From: Burkholderia sp. BCC1644
Lineage (GTDB): Bacteria; Pseudomonadota; Gammaproteobacteria; Burkholderiales; Burkholderiaceae
DNA: 64,000 bases
Assembly (NCBI RefSeq): GCF_902833225.1
Contig: NZ_CADFEI010000004.1
Span: 62,001-126,000, forward strand
Reading direction: 5' to 3'
Numbering within the stretch: position 1 is the stretch's first letter; every line of letters starts with the position of its first letter. Shown piece after piece: positions 25,795-35,061 of the stretch. Under the pieces are notes generated by a model that ran no database searches, was not told where the DNA came from, and saw nothing but the letters and a program-made list of their open reading frames with translations. The position numbers and the translations under genes were made by a program.

Positions 25795-27179
25795 GCCGGC
25801 TCATCATCGTTTCAAACCGCGTCGCACCGATTTCGGAAGGCGAACCGGCGGCGGGCGGCCTGGCGATCGGCGTCTACGACGCGCTGAAGGAGACGGGCGG
25901 CATGTGGTTCGGCTGGAGCGGCGAGGTCGTCGCGTCCGGCGCGCCGCAGCCGCAGATCCGCATCGAGGAGCGCGGGCCCGTGACGTTCGCGACCGTCGGC
26001 CTGACGCGTCGCGATTACGACCAGTACTACCGCGGTTTCTCGAACGCGACGCTGTGGCCCGCGTTCCATTACCGCGCGGACCTGATCCAGTACGACCGCC
26101 ACGAATTCGACGGCTACCGTCGCGTCAACGTGTGGCTCGCGCAGCAGCTCGTGCCGCTGCTGCAGGACGACGACGTGATCTGGGTGCACGACTATCACCT
26201 GATCCCGTTCGCGCGCGCGCTGCGTGATGCCGGCGTGAAGAACCGGATCGGCTTCTTCCTGCATATCCCGTTTCCGGCCGCGCAGGTGCTCGTCAACGTA
26301 CCGCCGCACCGCGAGCTCGTCGAGTCGCTGTGCGCGTTCGATCTGCTCGGCTTCCAGACCGAACCCGACTTGCGCGCATTCTGCGACTACGTCGAGTTCG
26401 AGGCGGGCGGCGAAGTCGAGCGCGACGGGCACAACACGGTGCGCGTGCGCGCGTTCGGCCAGACGCTGCACGCAGCTGCCTATCCGATCGGCGTGTATCC
26501 GGACGAGATTGCGTCGCTCGCGCAGGCGGGCGAGCACGGCAAGGCCGTGCGCACGCTCGCGACGTCGCTGCGCGGGCGGCAGCTGATCATGAGCGTCGAC
26601 CGGCTCGACTATTCGAAGGGGCTCGTCGAGCGCTTCCGTGCATTCGAGAAGCTGCTCGAGCATCAGGCGTCGATCCGCAACCGCGTGTCGTTCCTGCAGA
26701 TCGCACCGTCGACGCGCGCGGACCTGCGCGCGTACCAGGACATCCGGCTGCAGCTCGAAGCGGAGTCGGGGCGCATCAACGGGCGCTACGCGGAGCTCGA
26801 CTGGGCGCCGATTCTCTACATTCACCGCCAGTACGACCGCCAGGTGCTGGCCGCGCTGTACCGGCTCGCGCGCGTGGGCTTCGTGACGCCGCTGCGCGAC
26901 GGGATGAACCTCGTCGCGAAGGAGTATGTGTCCGCGCAGAATCCGGACGATCCGGGCGTGCTCGTGCTGTCGCGTTTCGCGGGCGCCGCGCGCGAGCTGA
27001 CCGGCGCGCTGATCGTCAATCCGATCGACATCGACGGGATGGCCGATGCGCTGTCGCAGGCGCTGACGATGCCGCTCGCCGAGCGGCGCGCGCGCTACAC
27101 GGACATGATCGCGCAGCTGCGCGAGAACAACGTGTCGGTATGGCGTGACAACTTCCTGCGCGATCTGCAGCACGCCTGA
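25791..27179 (+). CDS. otsA: Alpha,alpha-trehalose-phosphate synthase (UDP-forming)
   Basis: OtsA joins UDP-glucose and glucose 6-phosphate to trehalose 6-phosphate, for osmotic and desiccation protection. The 462-aa GT20 enzyme shows [18 protein letters not shown] (donor loop), [30 protein letters not shown] and the C-terminal [14 protein letters not shown] with its Asp/Glu donor contacts. The start at 25791 is fixed by the conserved N-terminus and ATGA overlap. A clear terminator follows. Confidence 0.96.
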   Translation: MSRLIIVSNRVAPISEGEPAAGGLAIGVYDALKETGGMWFGWSGEVVASGAPQPQIRIEERGPVTFATVGLTRRDYDQYYRGFSNATLWPAFHYRADLIQYDRHEFDGYRRVNVWLAQQLVPLLQDDDVIWVHDYHLIPFARALRDAGVKNRIGFFLHIPFPAAQVLVNVPPHRELVESLCAFDLLGFQTEPDLRAFCDYVEFEAGGEVERDGHNTVRVRAFGQTLHAAAYPIGVYPDEIASLAQAGEHGKAVRTLATSLRGRQLIMSVDRLDYSKGLVERFRAFEKLLEHQASIRNRVSFLQIAPSTRADLRAYQDIRLQLEAESGRINGRYAELDWAPILYIHRQYDRQVLAALYRLARVGFVTPLRDGMNLVAKEYVSAQNPDDPGVLVLSRFAGAARELTGALIVNPIDIDGMADALSQALTMPLAERRARYTDMIAQLRENNVSVWRDNFLRDLQHA

Positions 27180-27199
27180 CCGGCTGCTGCCGAGGCAAT

Positions 27200-27238
27200 A
27201 AAAAAAGCCGCAGTGCGTGATGCACTGCGGCTTTTTTG
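27200..27238. terminator. Bidirectional terminator between otsA and the ABC exporter gene
   Basis: An A-run, AAGCCGCAGTGC, a GTGA loop, GCACTGCGGCTT and a T-run. It serves two convergent genes. Confidence 0.92.
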
Positions 27239-27257
27239 TCGGCTGCGCGCGGGCGCG

Positions 27258-29165
27258 TCAGGCCACGCGCTCGCCGGTCGGCGTGTTGCCGTCCGCGTGA
27301 TGGCGGCCGTGCTGTTTCGCGAGGAGATCGCGGTACAGGCCGGGACGGTTGCGCAGCACGTCGGGCGGGCCGTCGTCGATCACCTTGCCGCTGCTCATCA
27401 CGATGATCCGGTCGAAGTTGCGCAGCGTCGACAGGCGGTGTGCGATCGCGATCACCGTGCGGCCGACCATCAGGCGGTCGAGCGCGCTCTGGATCGCTTC
27501 CTCGGACGCGCTGTCGAGCGCCGACGTCGCTTCGTCGAGCAGCAGGATCGGTGCATCCTTCAGGATCGCGCGTGCAATCGCGATGCGCTGGCGCTGACCG
27601 CCGGACAGCTTGACGCCGCGATCGCCGACGATCGTGTCATAACCTTCCGGCATCGCCTCGATGAACTCCGCGCAGCGCGCGTCGCGCGCGGCGGCGAGCA
27701 CTTCGTCGCGGGTCGCCTCGGGGCGGCCGTACGCGATGTTGTCGTAGATCGTCCGGTGCAGCAGCGAGATGTCCTGCGGCACGAGTGCGATCGCATGGCG
27801 CAGGCTGTCCTGCGTGATCGTCTTCACGTCCTGGCCGTCGACCTTCACGACGCCGTCCTGCGTATCGTAGAAGCGCTGGAGCAGCGCGAGCACGGTCGAC
27901 TTGCCGGCGCCCGATTTGCCGATCAGGCCGACGCGCTGGCCCGGTTCGATATGGAGGTCGAAGTGGTCGAGGATCGCGCGGCGGTGCGGATACGCGAACG
28001 TCACGCGCTCGAAGTCGACGCGGCCACCCGTGGCCGACAGCGGCTGCGCGTCGGAGCGGTCCGGCATCCCGTGCGGCTCGAGCAGCGTCTTCACGGCTTC
28101 GGACAACCGTGCGACGTGCTGCGTGACGTCGACGAGCGCGACCGCGAGGTCGCGCGTGCCGTGCAGGATCGTGAAGCCGAGCGAACTGACGAGCACGATG
28201 TCGCCCGACGTCGCGCGGCCCTGGTCCCACAGCCACAGCGCCCAGCCGAGCAGGCCGGCCGACAGCATCGCGGTGATCACCGCGTGCAGCAGGCGCAGCT
28301 TTTCAAGATAGAGCAGGCTTTGCTGGCGCGCGTCCATCTCGGCCTTGACCGTCGCGCCGAAGCGCTTCTGTTCGCGCAGCGTCATCCCGAACGCGCGCAC
28401 GAGGCCCATGTTGCCGATCACGTCGACGAGCTCGCCGTCGACCGCCGCAGCCTTCGCCGCGAACGCATGGTGGCGTGCCGAGCCGCGCCCGGCGAGCTTG
28501 AACAGGATGACGGACAGCACGGCCGAACAGCCGAGCAGGCCGGCGGCCATCAGCGGATTGACGACGATGATCATCAGGATCGCGCCCATCACCGCGATGC
28601 ACGGCGGCAGCACGTTCCACGCCATCGTGTTCTCGGACGTGTAGACCGCGTTCGACGTGGCCGTGATGCGGCTCGCGAGCGTGCCCGGCTGCTTCTCCGA
28701 GTAATACGTCGGCGAATGGCCGATCAGGTACTGGAACAGGTCGCGCCGCAGGTCGCCGGTCACCGCGACGAACGTGTGTGCGGCGACCCAGCCGCCGACG
28801 CGCCACAGCAGGTTGTCGGCCGCGATCAGCCCGACGAGCAGCGCGAACGCGCTCCACAGCGGGCCCGGGTGATGGCGTCCGGTCGCGAGTACGTCGATCA
28901 GGTGCTTGATCGCGTATTGCGAGCCGAGCGCGCAGCCGACGGCGGCCAGCACGCTGCAGAACACGATGAGGTGCGCGACGGGGTGGAGACGGATGTAGCG
29001 GAACAGGAACGCGATCGGCCGGTGCGCGTAGCTCGACAGCTCCGCGTTGTGGGCGTTGCGCTGGGCAGGGGTGAGAGATTCCAAAATATGCGTGCGGTGA
29101 TTCGGTGATTGAGCGTTGCGGCTGGATCGCATGCCGGCGTTCGCCCGGACTGAATAATCCGGCAT
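27258..29165 (-). CDS. MsbA/ABCB-like ABC exporter (fused TMD-NBD)
   Basis: A half-size exporter working as a homodimer in the inner membrane. The six-helix transmembrane domain occupies about residues 50-340. The nucleotide-binding domain has GKSGAGKST (Walker A), LSGGQRQR (signature), ILLLDEATSALD (Walker B) and IAHRLST (H-loop). The cargo is unknown; lipid, peptide or drug export would all fit. The start is uncertain: Met at 29165 (635 aa) is chosen, but 29132 is as plausible and an earlier Met at 29297 gives an unlikely Ser/Arg-rich extension. It is convergent with otsA and divergent from the glycosyltransferase. Confidence 0.87.
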   Translation of the reverse strand: MPDYSVRANAGMRSSRNAQSPNHRTHILESLTPAQRNAHNAELSSYAHRPIAFLFRYIRLHPVAHLIVFCSVLAAVGCALGSQYAIKHLIDVLATGRHHPGPLWSAFALLVGLIAADNLLWRVGGWVAAHTFVAVTGDLRRDLFQYLIGHSPTYYSEKQPGTLASRITATSNAVYTSENTMAWNVLPPCIAVMGAILMIIVVNPLMAAGLLGCSAVLSVILFKLAGRGSARHHAFAAKAAAVDGELVDVIGNMGLVRAFGMTLREQKRFGATVKAEMDARQQSLLYLEKLRLLHAVITAMLSAGLLGWALWLWDQGRATSGDIVLVSSLGFTILHGTRDLAVALVDVTQHVARLSEAVKTLLEPHGMPDRSDAQPLSATGGRVDFERVTFAYPHRRAILDHFDLHIEPGQRVGLIGKSGAGKSTVLALLQRFYDTQDGVVKVDGQDVKTITQDSLRHAIALVPQDISLLHRTIYDNIAYGRPEATRDEVLAAARDARCAEFIEAMPEGYDTIVGDRGVKLSGGQRQRIAIARAILKDAPILLLDEATSALDSASEEAIQSALDRLMVGRTVIAIAHRLSTLRNFDRIIVMSSGKVIDDGPPDVLRNRPGLYRDLLAKQHGRHHADGNTPTGERVA

Positions 29166-29297
29166 TGTAAACAAGGCCGTGCGTCGCGCTGCGCGAATCT
29201 TGCCTTGGCCAGGGCTCGCGATCGATTTTGAGATAAAATCCGGCATCCCGTCTGCCTCATGTGCCGGAATCACGCTGCCGGCAGCCACGGGTGACAA

Positions 29298-29646
29298 GGA
29301 TCGCCAAAAGGGCCTTCCACTCTAGAACGGACACCCAAGTCCGCGGGTTGCAAAGTGTTGCGCCTTTGTAACAAAGTAAAGTGTTTGAAATGTTGTGCGC
29401 CGTATCGGGATTAACCCTAGATAATCGGCTCCGGGTTCGATTCCAGGTTTTTTACGAACCCCTGTCAACGGGTCTTCGTTTCAAACGTTCTATGCCTGTC
29501 GCGTCGCCGACGCTCCTTGAGCAGCGCGGGTTCGACGCCCCCGGCAGGCTGATTCGTCCGATCTTCGGACGAAATGCATCCAGCCCGGACCGCCGGCAGG
29601 TTGCCGACCCATACCTGGTTTTTAGCCGATTTTTTAGGAGTTACGC
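29298..29646 (+). promoter_or_regulatory. Long structured leader of the glycosyltransferase gene
   Basis: This stretch without a gene is less GC-rich than its surroundings. It holds GGGTTCG / CGAACCC (29433-29439 / 29455-29461) and the tight hairpin TTCGTCCGA-TCT-TCGGACGAA (29553-29573). AGGAG (29636-29640) is the ribosome site. I cannot assign a promoter with confidence. Confidence 0.4.
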
Positions 29647-30711
29647 ATGCGAATCGCCCAAATCGCTCCGTTGCACGAAGCGGTGCCCCCGAAACTGTAC
29701 GGTGGTACCGAGCGAGTGGTGTCCTACCTCACCGAAGCACTTGTCGAGATGGGGCATGACGTCACGCTCTTCGCGAGCGGCGATTCGCAAACTTCCGCGA
29801 AGCTCGAAGCGTGCTGGCCGCAGGCGCTGCGCCTCGACCCGACGATCCGCGACGTGATGGCGCCGCACATGCTGCTCCTCGAGCAGGTGCGCCGCCGCGC
29901 GGAAGAGTTCGATGTCCTGCACTGCCACATCGACTACTACCCGTTCTCGCTGTTTTCGCGCCAGCCGGTCCCGCATCTGACGACGATGCACGGCCGTCTC
30001 GACCTGCCGGAACTGCAGCCGATCTTCAATGCCTTCAGCGACGTGCCGGTCGTGTCGATCTCCGACAACCAGCGCATCCCGCTGCCGCAGGCGAACTGGC
30101 TGTCGACCGTGTACCACGGCCTGCCGGAAAACCTGCTGACGCCGATCCCGAACGTGAAGCCGAGCTACCTGGCGTTCCTCGGCCGCATCTCGCCGGAGAA
30201 GCGCGTCGACACGGCGATCCGCATCGCCGAACAGGCCGGCTTGCCGATCAAGATTGCCGCGAAGCTCGACAAGGCTGATCGCGCGTACTACGAAGAGAAG
30301 ATCAAGCCGCTGTTCGCGCTGCCGCACGTCGAGTACATCGGCGAAATCAGCGAGTCGGAAAAGGCCGAATTCCTCGGCAACGCGCATGCGCTGCTGTTCC
30401 CGATCGACTGGCCGGAGCCCTTCGGCCTGGTGATGATCGAGGCGATGGCATGCGGCACGCCGGTGATCGCGTTCAAGCGCGGCTCGGTGCCGGAAGTGAT
30501 CGACAACGGCGTGTCGGGCTTCGTCGTCGAAGACGAACTGTCGGCCGTCGCGGCGCTCAAGCGCCTCGATACGCTGCCGCGCGAGAAGGTTCGCGCCGCG
30601 TTCGAAGCACGTTTCTCGTCGAAGGTGATGGCGCAGAACTACGTGAAGGGCTACGAGGAACTGCTGCGCCAGAAGCGCCGCACGGTGCTCCGCGAAGTCA
30701 ACGCAAGCTGA
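29647..30711 (+). CDS. GT4-family glycosyltransferase
   Basis: A 354-aa GT-B glycosyltransferase. The N-terminal acceptor half starts MRIAQIAPLHEAVPPKLYGGTERVVSYL. The C-terminal donor half has LGRISPEKRVDTAIRIA and the EX7E-type motif PEPFGLVMIEAMACGTPVIA. It resembles exopolysaccharide/lipopolysaccharide or glucosyl-transferring GT4 enzymes. Its acceptor and sugar are unknown. It is monocistronic by position, behind an unusually long leader, and followed by a GC-rich hairpin. Confidence 0.9.
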   Translation: MRIAQIAPLHEAVPPKLYGGTERVVSYLTEALVEMGHDVTLFASGDSQTSAKLEACWPQALRLDPTIRDVMAPHMLLLEQVRRRAEEFDVLHCHIDYYPFSLFSRQPVPHLTTMHGRLDLPELQPIFNAFSDVPVVSISDNQRIPLPQANWLSTVYHGLPENLLTPIPNVKPSYLAFLGRISPEKRVDTAIRIAEQAGLPIKIAAKLDKADRAYYEEKIKPLFALPHVEYIGEISESEKAEFLGNAHALLFPIDWPEPFGLVMIEAMACGTPVIAFKRGSVPEVIDNGVSGFVVEDELSAVAALKRLDTLPREKVRAAFEARFSSKVMAQNYVKGYEELLRQKRRTVLREVNAS

Positions 30712-30752
30712 TTGCGGGCCGCTGCCGCGCTGCGGCGCGCGGCCTTCATCGA

Positions 30753-30780
30753 CGCCCCGTCCGGGTTTTCCGGCGGGGCG
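30753..30780 (+). terminator. Terminator-like hairpin after the glycosyltransferase
   Basis: CGCCCCG, CCGG, a T-rich loop, CCGG and CGGGGCG form a nested stem 42 bp beyond the stop. There is only a weak T-tract, so confidence is modest. Confidence 0.5.
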
Positions 30781-30867
30781 TTGTCACATCCGCGGCGCGG
30801 ATGTGTTGTATTCTCGCCGCGCCCGGCGCCGCGAACGGCCTCCGAAGCGGCCCGGCACGCCATCCGG

Positions 30868-30898
30868 CCGTCTGTCCAGACGGTAATGTCCCTATAAT
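30868..30898 (+). promoter_or_regulatory. CCGTCTG-TC-CAGACGG inverted repeat next to a TATAAT box
   Basis: A perfect 7-bp inverted repeat (30868-30883) lies 9 bp upstream of a consensus TATAAT (30893-30898). It covers where a -35 box would be, and no good -35 is seen. This is the arrangement of an operator controlling the downstream membrane-protein genes. Confidence 0.55.
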
Positions 30899-30948
30899 GG
30901 CCGTGCCGTGAAATCCGGCCCTGTATGAATATCAAGAGGAGAGCAGTC

Positions 30949-31758
30949 TTGGCGAGAACGAAAACCACGCGCGCAGCGCCGGCCCCCGGCGCCGGTGTGA
31001 TCTTCGCGTTGCGCGCGATCGGTCTCGTGCTGCTCGCGCGCTGGCTGTTCTCGATGTCCCAGATGGGCTATCGCTCGTCGCTGTCCGCGATGGTGTCGTC
31101 GCCATGGGCGTTCGTCTACCTCGTGCTGATCTTCCTGCTGCTCGCGCTGCCGGGCGCCGTCGCGCGCGCCGAGCGGCCGTTCCATCCGCTGCCGCAGTGG
31201 CTGCGTCAGGCGCTGCGCGTGTTCGCGCTGATCGGTTTCCTGTTCGCGGTCTGGTCGATCGGCATGTACGCGTGGGTAGCCGGCTGGCGTCACGCGCTAC
31301 ATGCGGTGACGGCGACCAACGGCTGGCTCGTCGCCGCGCCGGCGCTCTACGCGGCAATCGTCTGGATCTGCCGTCCGCGCCCGCTGTGGCGTACCAACGT
31401 GGCTGCCCGCCGCTTCGCGGTCGGCCGGTATGCGATTTCACTCGACGTGATGACGCGCACCGCGATCGTCTGGATGGAAAGCCGCAAGGTCGGCCAGTAC
31501 GACGCACGTGAACTGTCGGTGCGCTGGCCCGGCCGCAAGGCTGCCGCGTCGAGCGGGCAGGGCGCGGCGGACGCGCAGCCGGCCGTCGTGCCGCCGCGTC
31601 GCGGCAGCCTGTTCAATCGGCCGAAGGTCGAACTGCTGTGGGATTCGCCGGCGGCTGTCGGCCATAACCGGCAGATCGTGATGCGCGCGCCGCTCGCGAC
31701 CGAGGGCGACCGCGTCGCGGTGCTCGCGCTCGACGCGGCACTCAAGCAGATCGTCTGA
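30949..31758 (+). CDS. Membrane protein of unknown function, 269 aa
   Basis: About four hydrophobic segments (FALRAIGLVLLARWLF, FVYLVLIFLLLALPGA, VFALIGFLFAVWSIGMYAWV, GWLVAAPALYAAIVWI) fill the first half. A soluble half of about 130 residues follows with an Ala/Gln-rich stretch and RRGSLFNRPKVELLWDSP. I do not recognise a named family. The start is taken as TTG at 30949 because AAGAGGAG (30934-30941) is correctly spaced before it; an ATG at 30925 in the same frame has no ribosome site. It is followed after 38 bp by a small membrane protein gene and is probably in one operon. Confidence 0.72.
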   Translation: MARTKTTRAAPAPGAGVIFALRAIGLVLLARWLFSMSQMGYRSSLSAMVSSPWAFVYLVLIFLLLALPGAVARAERPFHPLPQWLRQALRVFALIGFLFAVWSIGMYAWVAGWRHALHAVTATNGWLVAAPALYAAIVWICRPRPLWRTNVAARRFAVGRYAISLDVMTRTAIVWMESRKVGQYDARELSVRWPGRKAAASSGQGAADAQPAVVPPRRGSLFNRPKVELLWDSPAAVGHNRQIVMRAPLATEGDRVAVLALDAALKQIV

Positions 31759-31796
31759 CAGGCCCGCGCACCGGGCGCGGGCGACAAGGAGGCACG

Positions 31797-32261
31797 ATGA
31801 TCGTCCGCTGGTTGCTGGCCGCCATTCACCTGAGTGCATTCGGCGTCGCGTTTGCCGCGATCGCGGGGCGTAACCGCGCATTGCGCCGGCTCATCGCTTC
31901 CGCGCAGGCGGCCGACCTGCCCGGCGTATTCAAGGCGGATGCCGCGTGGGGGCTGTCGGCGCTGGTGCTGATCGTCACGGGCCTCACGCGCGCGTTCGGC
32001 GGTTTCGAGAAGGGCGCCGCGTACTACCTGCACGAGCCGCTCTTTCACCTGAAGATGACCGCGCTCGTGCTGATCCTGCTGCTCGAGGTCGTGCCGATGC
32101 TGGGGTTGATCCGCTGGCGTGCGGCCGCGCGGCGGCAGCAGATGCCCGATCTCGGCCGGGCGCGCACCTATGTGCGGATCGGCCATTGGCAGGCCCTGCT
32201 GGTGATCGTCATCGTGTTCGCCGCGTCGGGGATGGCGCGGGGGATTGGGCTGGCCGGGTAG
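31797..32261 (+). CDS. DUF2214-family membrane protein, 154 aa
   Basis: A small inner-membrane protein with four hydrophobic helices: MIVRWLLAAIHLSAFGVAFA, WGLSALVLIVTGL, LKMTALVLILLLEVVPMLGL and ALLVIVIVFAASGMARG. Conserved GGFEKGAAYYLHEPLFHLKM resembles DUF2214. No enzymatic motif is seen. A strong AGGAGG precedes the ATG. The gene ends inside the first unit of a GC-rich degenerate repeat. Confidence 0.8.
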   Translation: MIVRWLLAAIHLSAFGVAFAAIAGRNRALRRLIASAQAADLPGVFKADAAWGLSALVLIVTGLTRAFGGFEKGAAYYLHEPLFHLKMTALVLILLLEVVPMLGLIRWRAAARRQQMPDLGRARTYVRIGHWQALLVIVIVFAASGMARGIGLAG

Positions 32262-32340
32262 GTGCGGCTTGCTAGGTCTGGCCGGGTGGGTGCTGCGGCC
32301 AGGGATGGCCGGGTACGTGCGGCCGCGTAGATGCGGCCGG
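32251..32340. repeat. Degenerate GC-rich tandem repeat, about 27-28-bp unit
   Basis: TGGCCGGGTNNGTGC recurs at 32251, 32279 and 32306, with related GTGCGGCCG cores after each. The first copy includes the end of the DUF2214 gene, so the array may have shaped its C-terminus. Confidence 0.55.
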
Positions 32341-32486
32341 CCAGGCCCGCCATCACCACCCCGATCCGCATCCCGTTCGACCCGCGCAGCATCTTCCGCC
32401 AGATACCCGCAAGCCGGGTGCGGGCCGTGTCGCTTCTCCCGATTGCGGCTCGACCGGGCGACCCAGCCGCCCGGTTCGTCCCTTGC

Positions 32487-33839
32487 TCAGCGCACGAGGC
32501 AGGGGCGTTTGTTGTTGAACGTCCACCCCGGAATCAGATACTGCATGGCCGCCGCATCGTCGCGGGCGCCGAGGCCGTGCTGCTTGTACAGCTCGTGCGC
32601 GACCGCGACGGCATCCATGTCGATGTCGACGCCGAGACCCGGCCGCTTCGGCACTTCCACCAGCCCGTTCTCGATCTTCAGCGGCTCGCGCGTCAGCCGT
32701 TCGCCGTCCTGCCAGATCCAGTGCGTGTCGATCGCGGTGACCTGACCGGGCGCGGCGGCCGCGACATGCGTGAACATCGCGAGCGACACGTCGAAGTGGT
32801 TGTTCGAATGCGAACCCCACGTAAGACCCCAGTCGCGGCACATCTGCGCGACGCGCACCGAACCCTGCATTGTCCAGAAGTGCGGGTCGGCGAGCGGGAT
32901 GTCGACGGCCTGCAGCTGCACCGCGTGGCCCATCTGCCGCCAGTCGGTCGCGATCATGTTGGTCGCCGTCGGCAGCCCCGTCGCGCGGCGGAATTCGGCC
33001 ATCACCTCGCGGCCCGAGTAGCCGTTCTCCGCGCCGCACGGATCCTCCGCATACGCGAGCACGTGATGCTGATCGCGGCACAGCCGCACGGCTTCGTCGA
33101 GCGACCATGCGCCGTTCGGGTCGAGCGTCACGCGCGCGTCGGGGAAGCGTTCGGCGAGCGCCGTCACGGCCTCGATCTCGCGTGCGCCTTCGAACACACC
33201 GCCCTTCAGCTTGAAGTCGTTGAAGCCGTAACGCGCATGCGCGGCCTCGGCGAGCCGCACGACGGCCTCGGGCGTCAGTGCGGCTTCGTCGCGCACGCGC
33301 GTCCAGTCGTCGGTCGCGCCGCTGCCGTCGCGATAGGCGAGCGTGGTTTTCGTGCGGTCGCCGATATAGAACAGGTAGCCGAGCATTTCGACGCGGTCGC
33401 GCTGCTGGCCTTCGCCGAGCAGGGCGGCGACCGGCACGCCGAGATGCTGGCCGAGCAGGTCGAGCAGCGCGGCTTCGAGTGCGGTGACCGCATGGATCGT
33501 CGTGCGCAGGTCGAAGGTCTGCAGCCCGCGGCCGCTTGAATCGCGATCGGCGAAGGTGCGCCGCACTTCGTTGAGCACCGCGTGGTAGTTGCCGACCGGC
33601 TGGCCGACGACGAGCGCGCGCGCATCGTCGAGCGTGCGGCGGATGCTTTCGCCACCCGGCACTTCACCGACGCCGGTTCGGCCCGCGCTGTCCTTCAGGA
33701 TCACGAGGTTGCGGGTGAAGAACGGACCGTGCGCGCCGCTCAGGTTGAGCAACATGCTGTCGTGGCCGGCGACGGGAATCGCTTGCAGGTCGACGATGCG
33801 CGGCGTGTCGTGGGAAGGCGAGGCTGTGACGGCGTTCAT
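32487..33839 (-). CDS. gudD: Glucarate dehydratase
   Basis: GudD dehydrates D-glucarate (and L-idarate) to 5-keto-4-deoxy-glucarate, the entry step of hexarate catabolism. The 450-aa enolase-superfamily enzyme shows [10 protein letters not shown] (KxK catalytic base), TLDPNGAW and YAEDPCG (metal ligands), and [15 protein letters not shown] (catalytic His). The start [11 protein letters not shown] at 33839 is chosen over an Arg/Ser-rich upstream extension. It is divergent from a GntR regulator that probably controls it. No glucarate transporter or kdgD is adjacent. Confidence 0.95.
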   Translation of the reverse strand: MNAVTASPSHDTPRIVDLQAIPVAGHDSMLLNLSGAHGPFFTRNLVILKDSAGRTGVGEVPGGESIRRTLDDARALVVGQPVGNYHAVLNEVRRTFADRDSSGRGLQTFDLRTTIHAVTALEAALLDLLGQHLGVPVAALLGEGQQRDRVEMLGYLFYIGDRTKTTLAYRDGSGATDDWTRVRDEAALTPEAVVRLAEAAHARYGFNDFKLKGGVFEGAREIEAVTALAERFPDARVTLDPNGAWSLDEAVRLCRDQHHVLAYAEDPCGAENGYSGREVMAEFRRATGLPTATNMIATDWRQMGHAVQLQAVDIPLADPHFWTMQGSVRVAQMCRDWGLTWGSHSNNHFDVSLAMFTHVAAAAPGQVTAIDTHWIWQDGERLTREPLKIENGLVEVPKRPGLGVDIDMDAVAVAHELYKQHGLGARDDAAAMQYLIPGWTFNNKRPCLVR

Positions 33840-34087
33840 GGGCGGCGATGGCAAAAGAGTGGGCAATGCCGTGCGGCAAAAGCTTTGCCGCGCGCGGCGG
33901 GAGGTGCGATCATTCGACAACCGACGTGCGCGGCGCGCAAGGCCCGCATGTCGACAGCAACCCGGAACAGGGCGGGAGCGACAACGAGACCGGCAGAGCG
34001 CAGAACGCGAACGCTGGCTGATCGTCAAGCATGGGACCAGGCGGCGCTGGAATGCCGGTTTGAGTCAACAGGAGATCCGTGCACCGA

Positions 34088-34123
34088 TCATCAGTCGTCG
34101 GATGACTTGTGACGCAGTATAAT
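34088..34123. promoter_or_regulatory. Near-palindromic site and TATAAT in the gudD/GntR intergenic region
   Basis: GTCGTCGGATGAC (34094-34106) is a near-perfect inverted repeat overlapping the -35 zone of a TATAAT at 34118-34123 on the plus strand. It is a candidate binding site for the adjacent FadR-type regulator. The rest of the 359-bp divergent gap (33840-34198) shows nothing distinct. Confidence 0.4.
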
Positions 34124-34198
34124 GAATCATCGGCTTTCGCTCAAACCCCGCGTAAACCCTCGGCTCACATTACGATCATTCAAAAAGGAACCGGCCTC

Positions 34199-34948
34199 AT
34201 GTCCGTGCCTACGCTTCCCGCAGCGCCGCGCCGTCGCGCACGCAGCCTCGCACAAGATGTCGTCGACGCGCTGACCGCGCAGATCGAAAACGGCACGCTG
34301 CGTCCCGGCGACAAGCTGCCGACCGAAACCGAAGTCATGGCGGCGCAGGGCGTAAGCCGCACGGTCGTGCGCGAGGCGATCTCGCGGATGCAGGCGAGCG
34401 GCCTCGTCGAAACGCGCCACGGCATCGGCAGCTTCGTGCTGGAGCCGTCGCGCCGGCAGACGCTCGGCATCGATCCGGCGACGATCACGACATTGCGCGA
34501 CGTGCTCGCGGTGCTGGAGCTGCGCATCAGCCTCGAGAGCGAGTGCGCGAGCCTGGCCGCGCAGCGCGCCAACGATACCGACCTCGCCGCGCTGCGACGC
34601 GCGCTCGACGCGATCGCGACGGGGGCGGGCGGCGGGCGCGACACCGCGCAGCTCGACTTCCAGTTCCACCTGCAGATCGCGCAATCGACCGGCAACCGCT
34701 ATTTCGTCGACATCATGACGCAGCTCGGCACGTCGATCATCCCGCGCACGCGCGTGAATTCGGCGCGCTTCGCCGGCGACGACCTCGAGCGCTACGTCGG
34801 CCGGCTGAACCACGAGCACGAGGATATCTACGAGGCGATCGCGCGCCACGACCCGGAAGCCGCGCGCGCCGCGATGCGCACGCACCTCACGAACAGCCGC
34901 GAGCGGCTGCGTCGCGCGCACGAAGCGGCCGAAGCCGAGGCCAGCTGA
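34199..34948 (+). CDS. GntR/FadR-family transcriptional regulator
   Basis: A 249-aa regulator with N-terminal winged HTH (residues ~20-85: DKLPTETEVMAAQGVSRTVVREAISRMQASGLVETRHGIGSF, quoted in part) and a C-terminal all-helical FCD ligand domain. The FCD metal ligands can be seen as Asp/His in DFQFHLQIAQ and the HEHEDIYEAI helix. The start MSVPTLPA follows AAGGA. Divergent placement from gudD suggests control by glucarate or a related hexarate; that is inference. Confidence 0.92.
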   Translation: MSVPTLPAAPRRRARSLAQDVVDALTAQIENGTLRPGDKLPTETEVMAAQGVSRTVVREAISRMQASGLVETRHGIGSFVLEPSRRQTLGIDPATITTLRDVLAVLELRISLESECASLAAQRANDTDLAALRRALDAIATGAGGGRDTAQLDFQFHLQIAQSTGNRYFVDIMTQLGTSIIPRTRVNSARFAGDDLERYVGRLNHEHEDIYEAIARHDPEAARAAMRTHLTNSRERLRRAHEAAEAEAS

Positions 34949-35061
34949 CCGCGGGGGCCGCGTCGAATCGCTTTAACATCAGTCGTCATACAAGATCGAT
35001 GTGACTGCATCGATCTGCACGGCCAGGCGGCGCATCCGCCGCCGGCCGCCGAGCCCGCCGA

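Noticed and set aside
34979..35016. A second GntR-like site and a hairpin (AGATCGATG / CATCGATCT) after the GntR gene
   Set aside because: The region lies between two convergent gene ends, where an operator is unlikely, and the hairpin has no T-tract.
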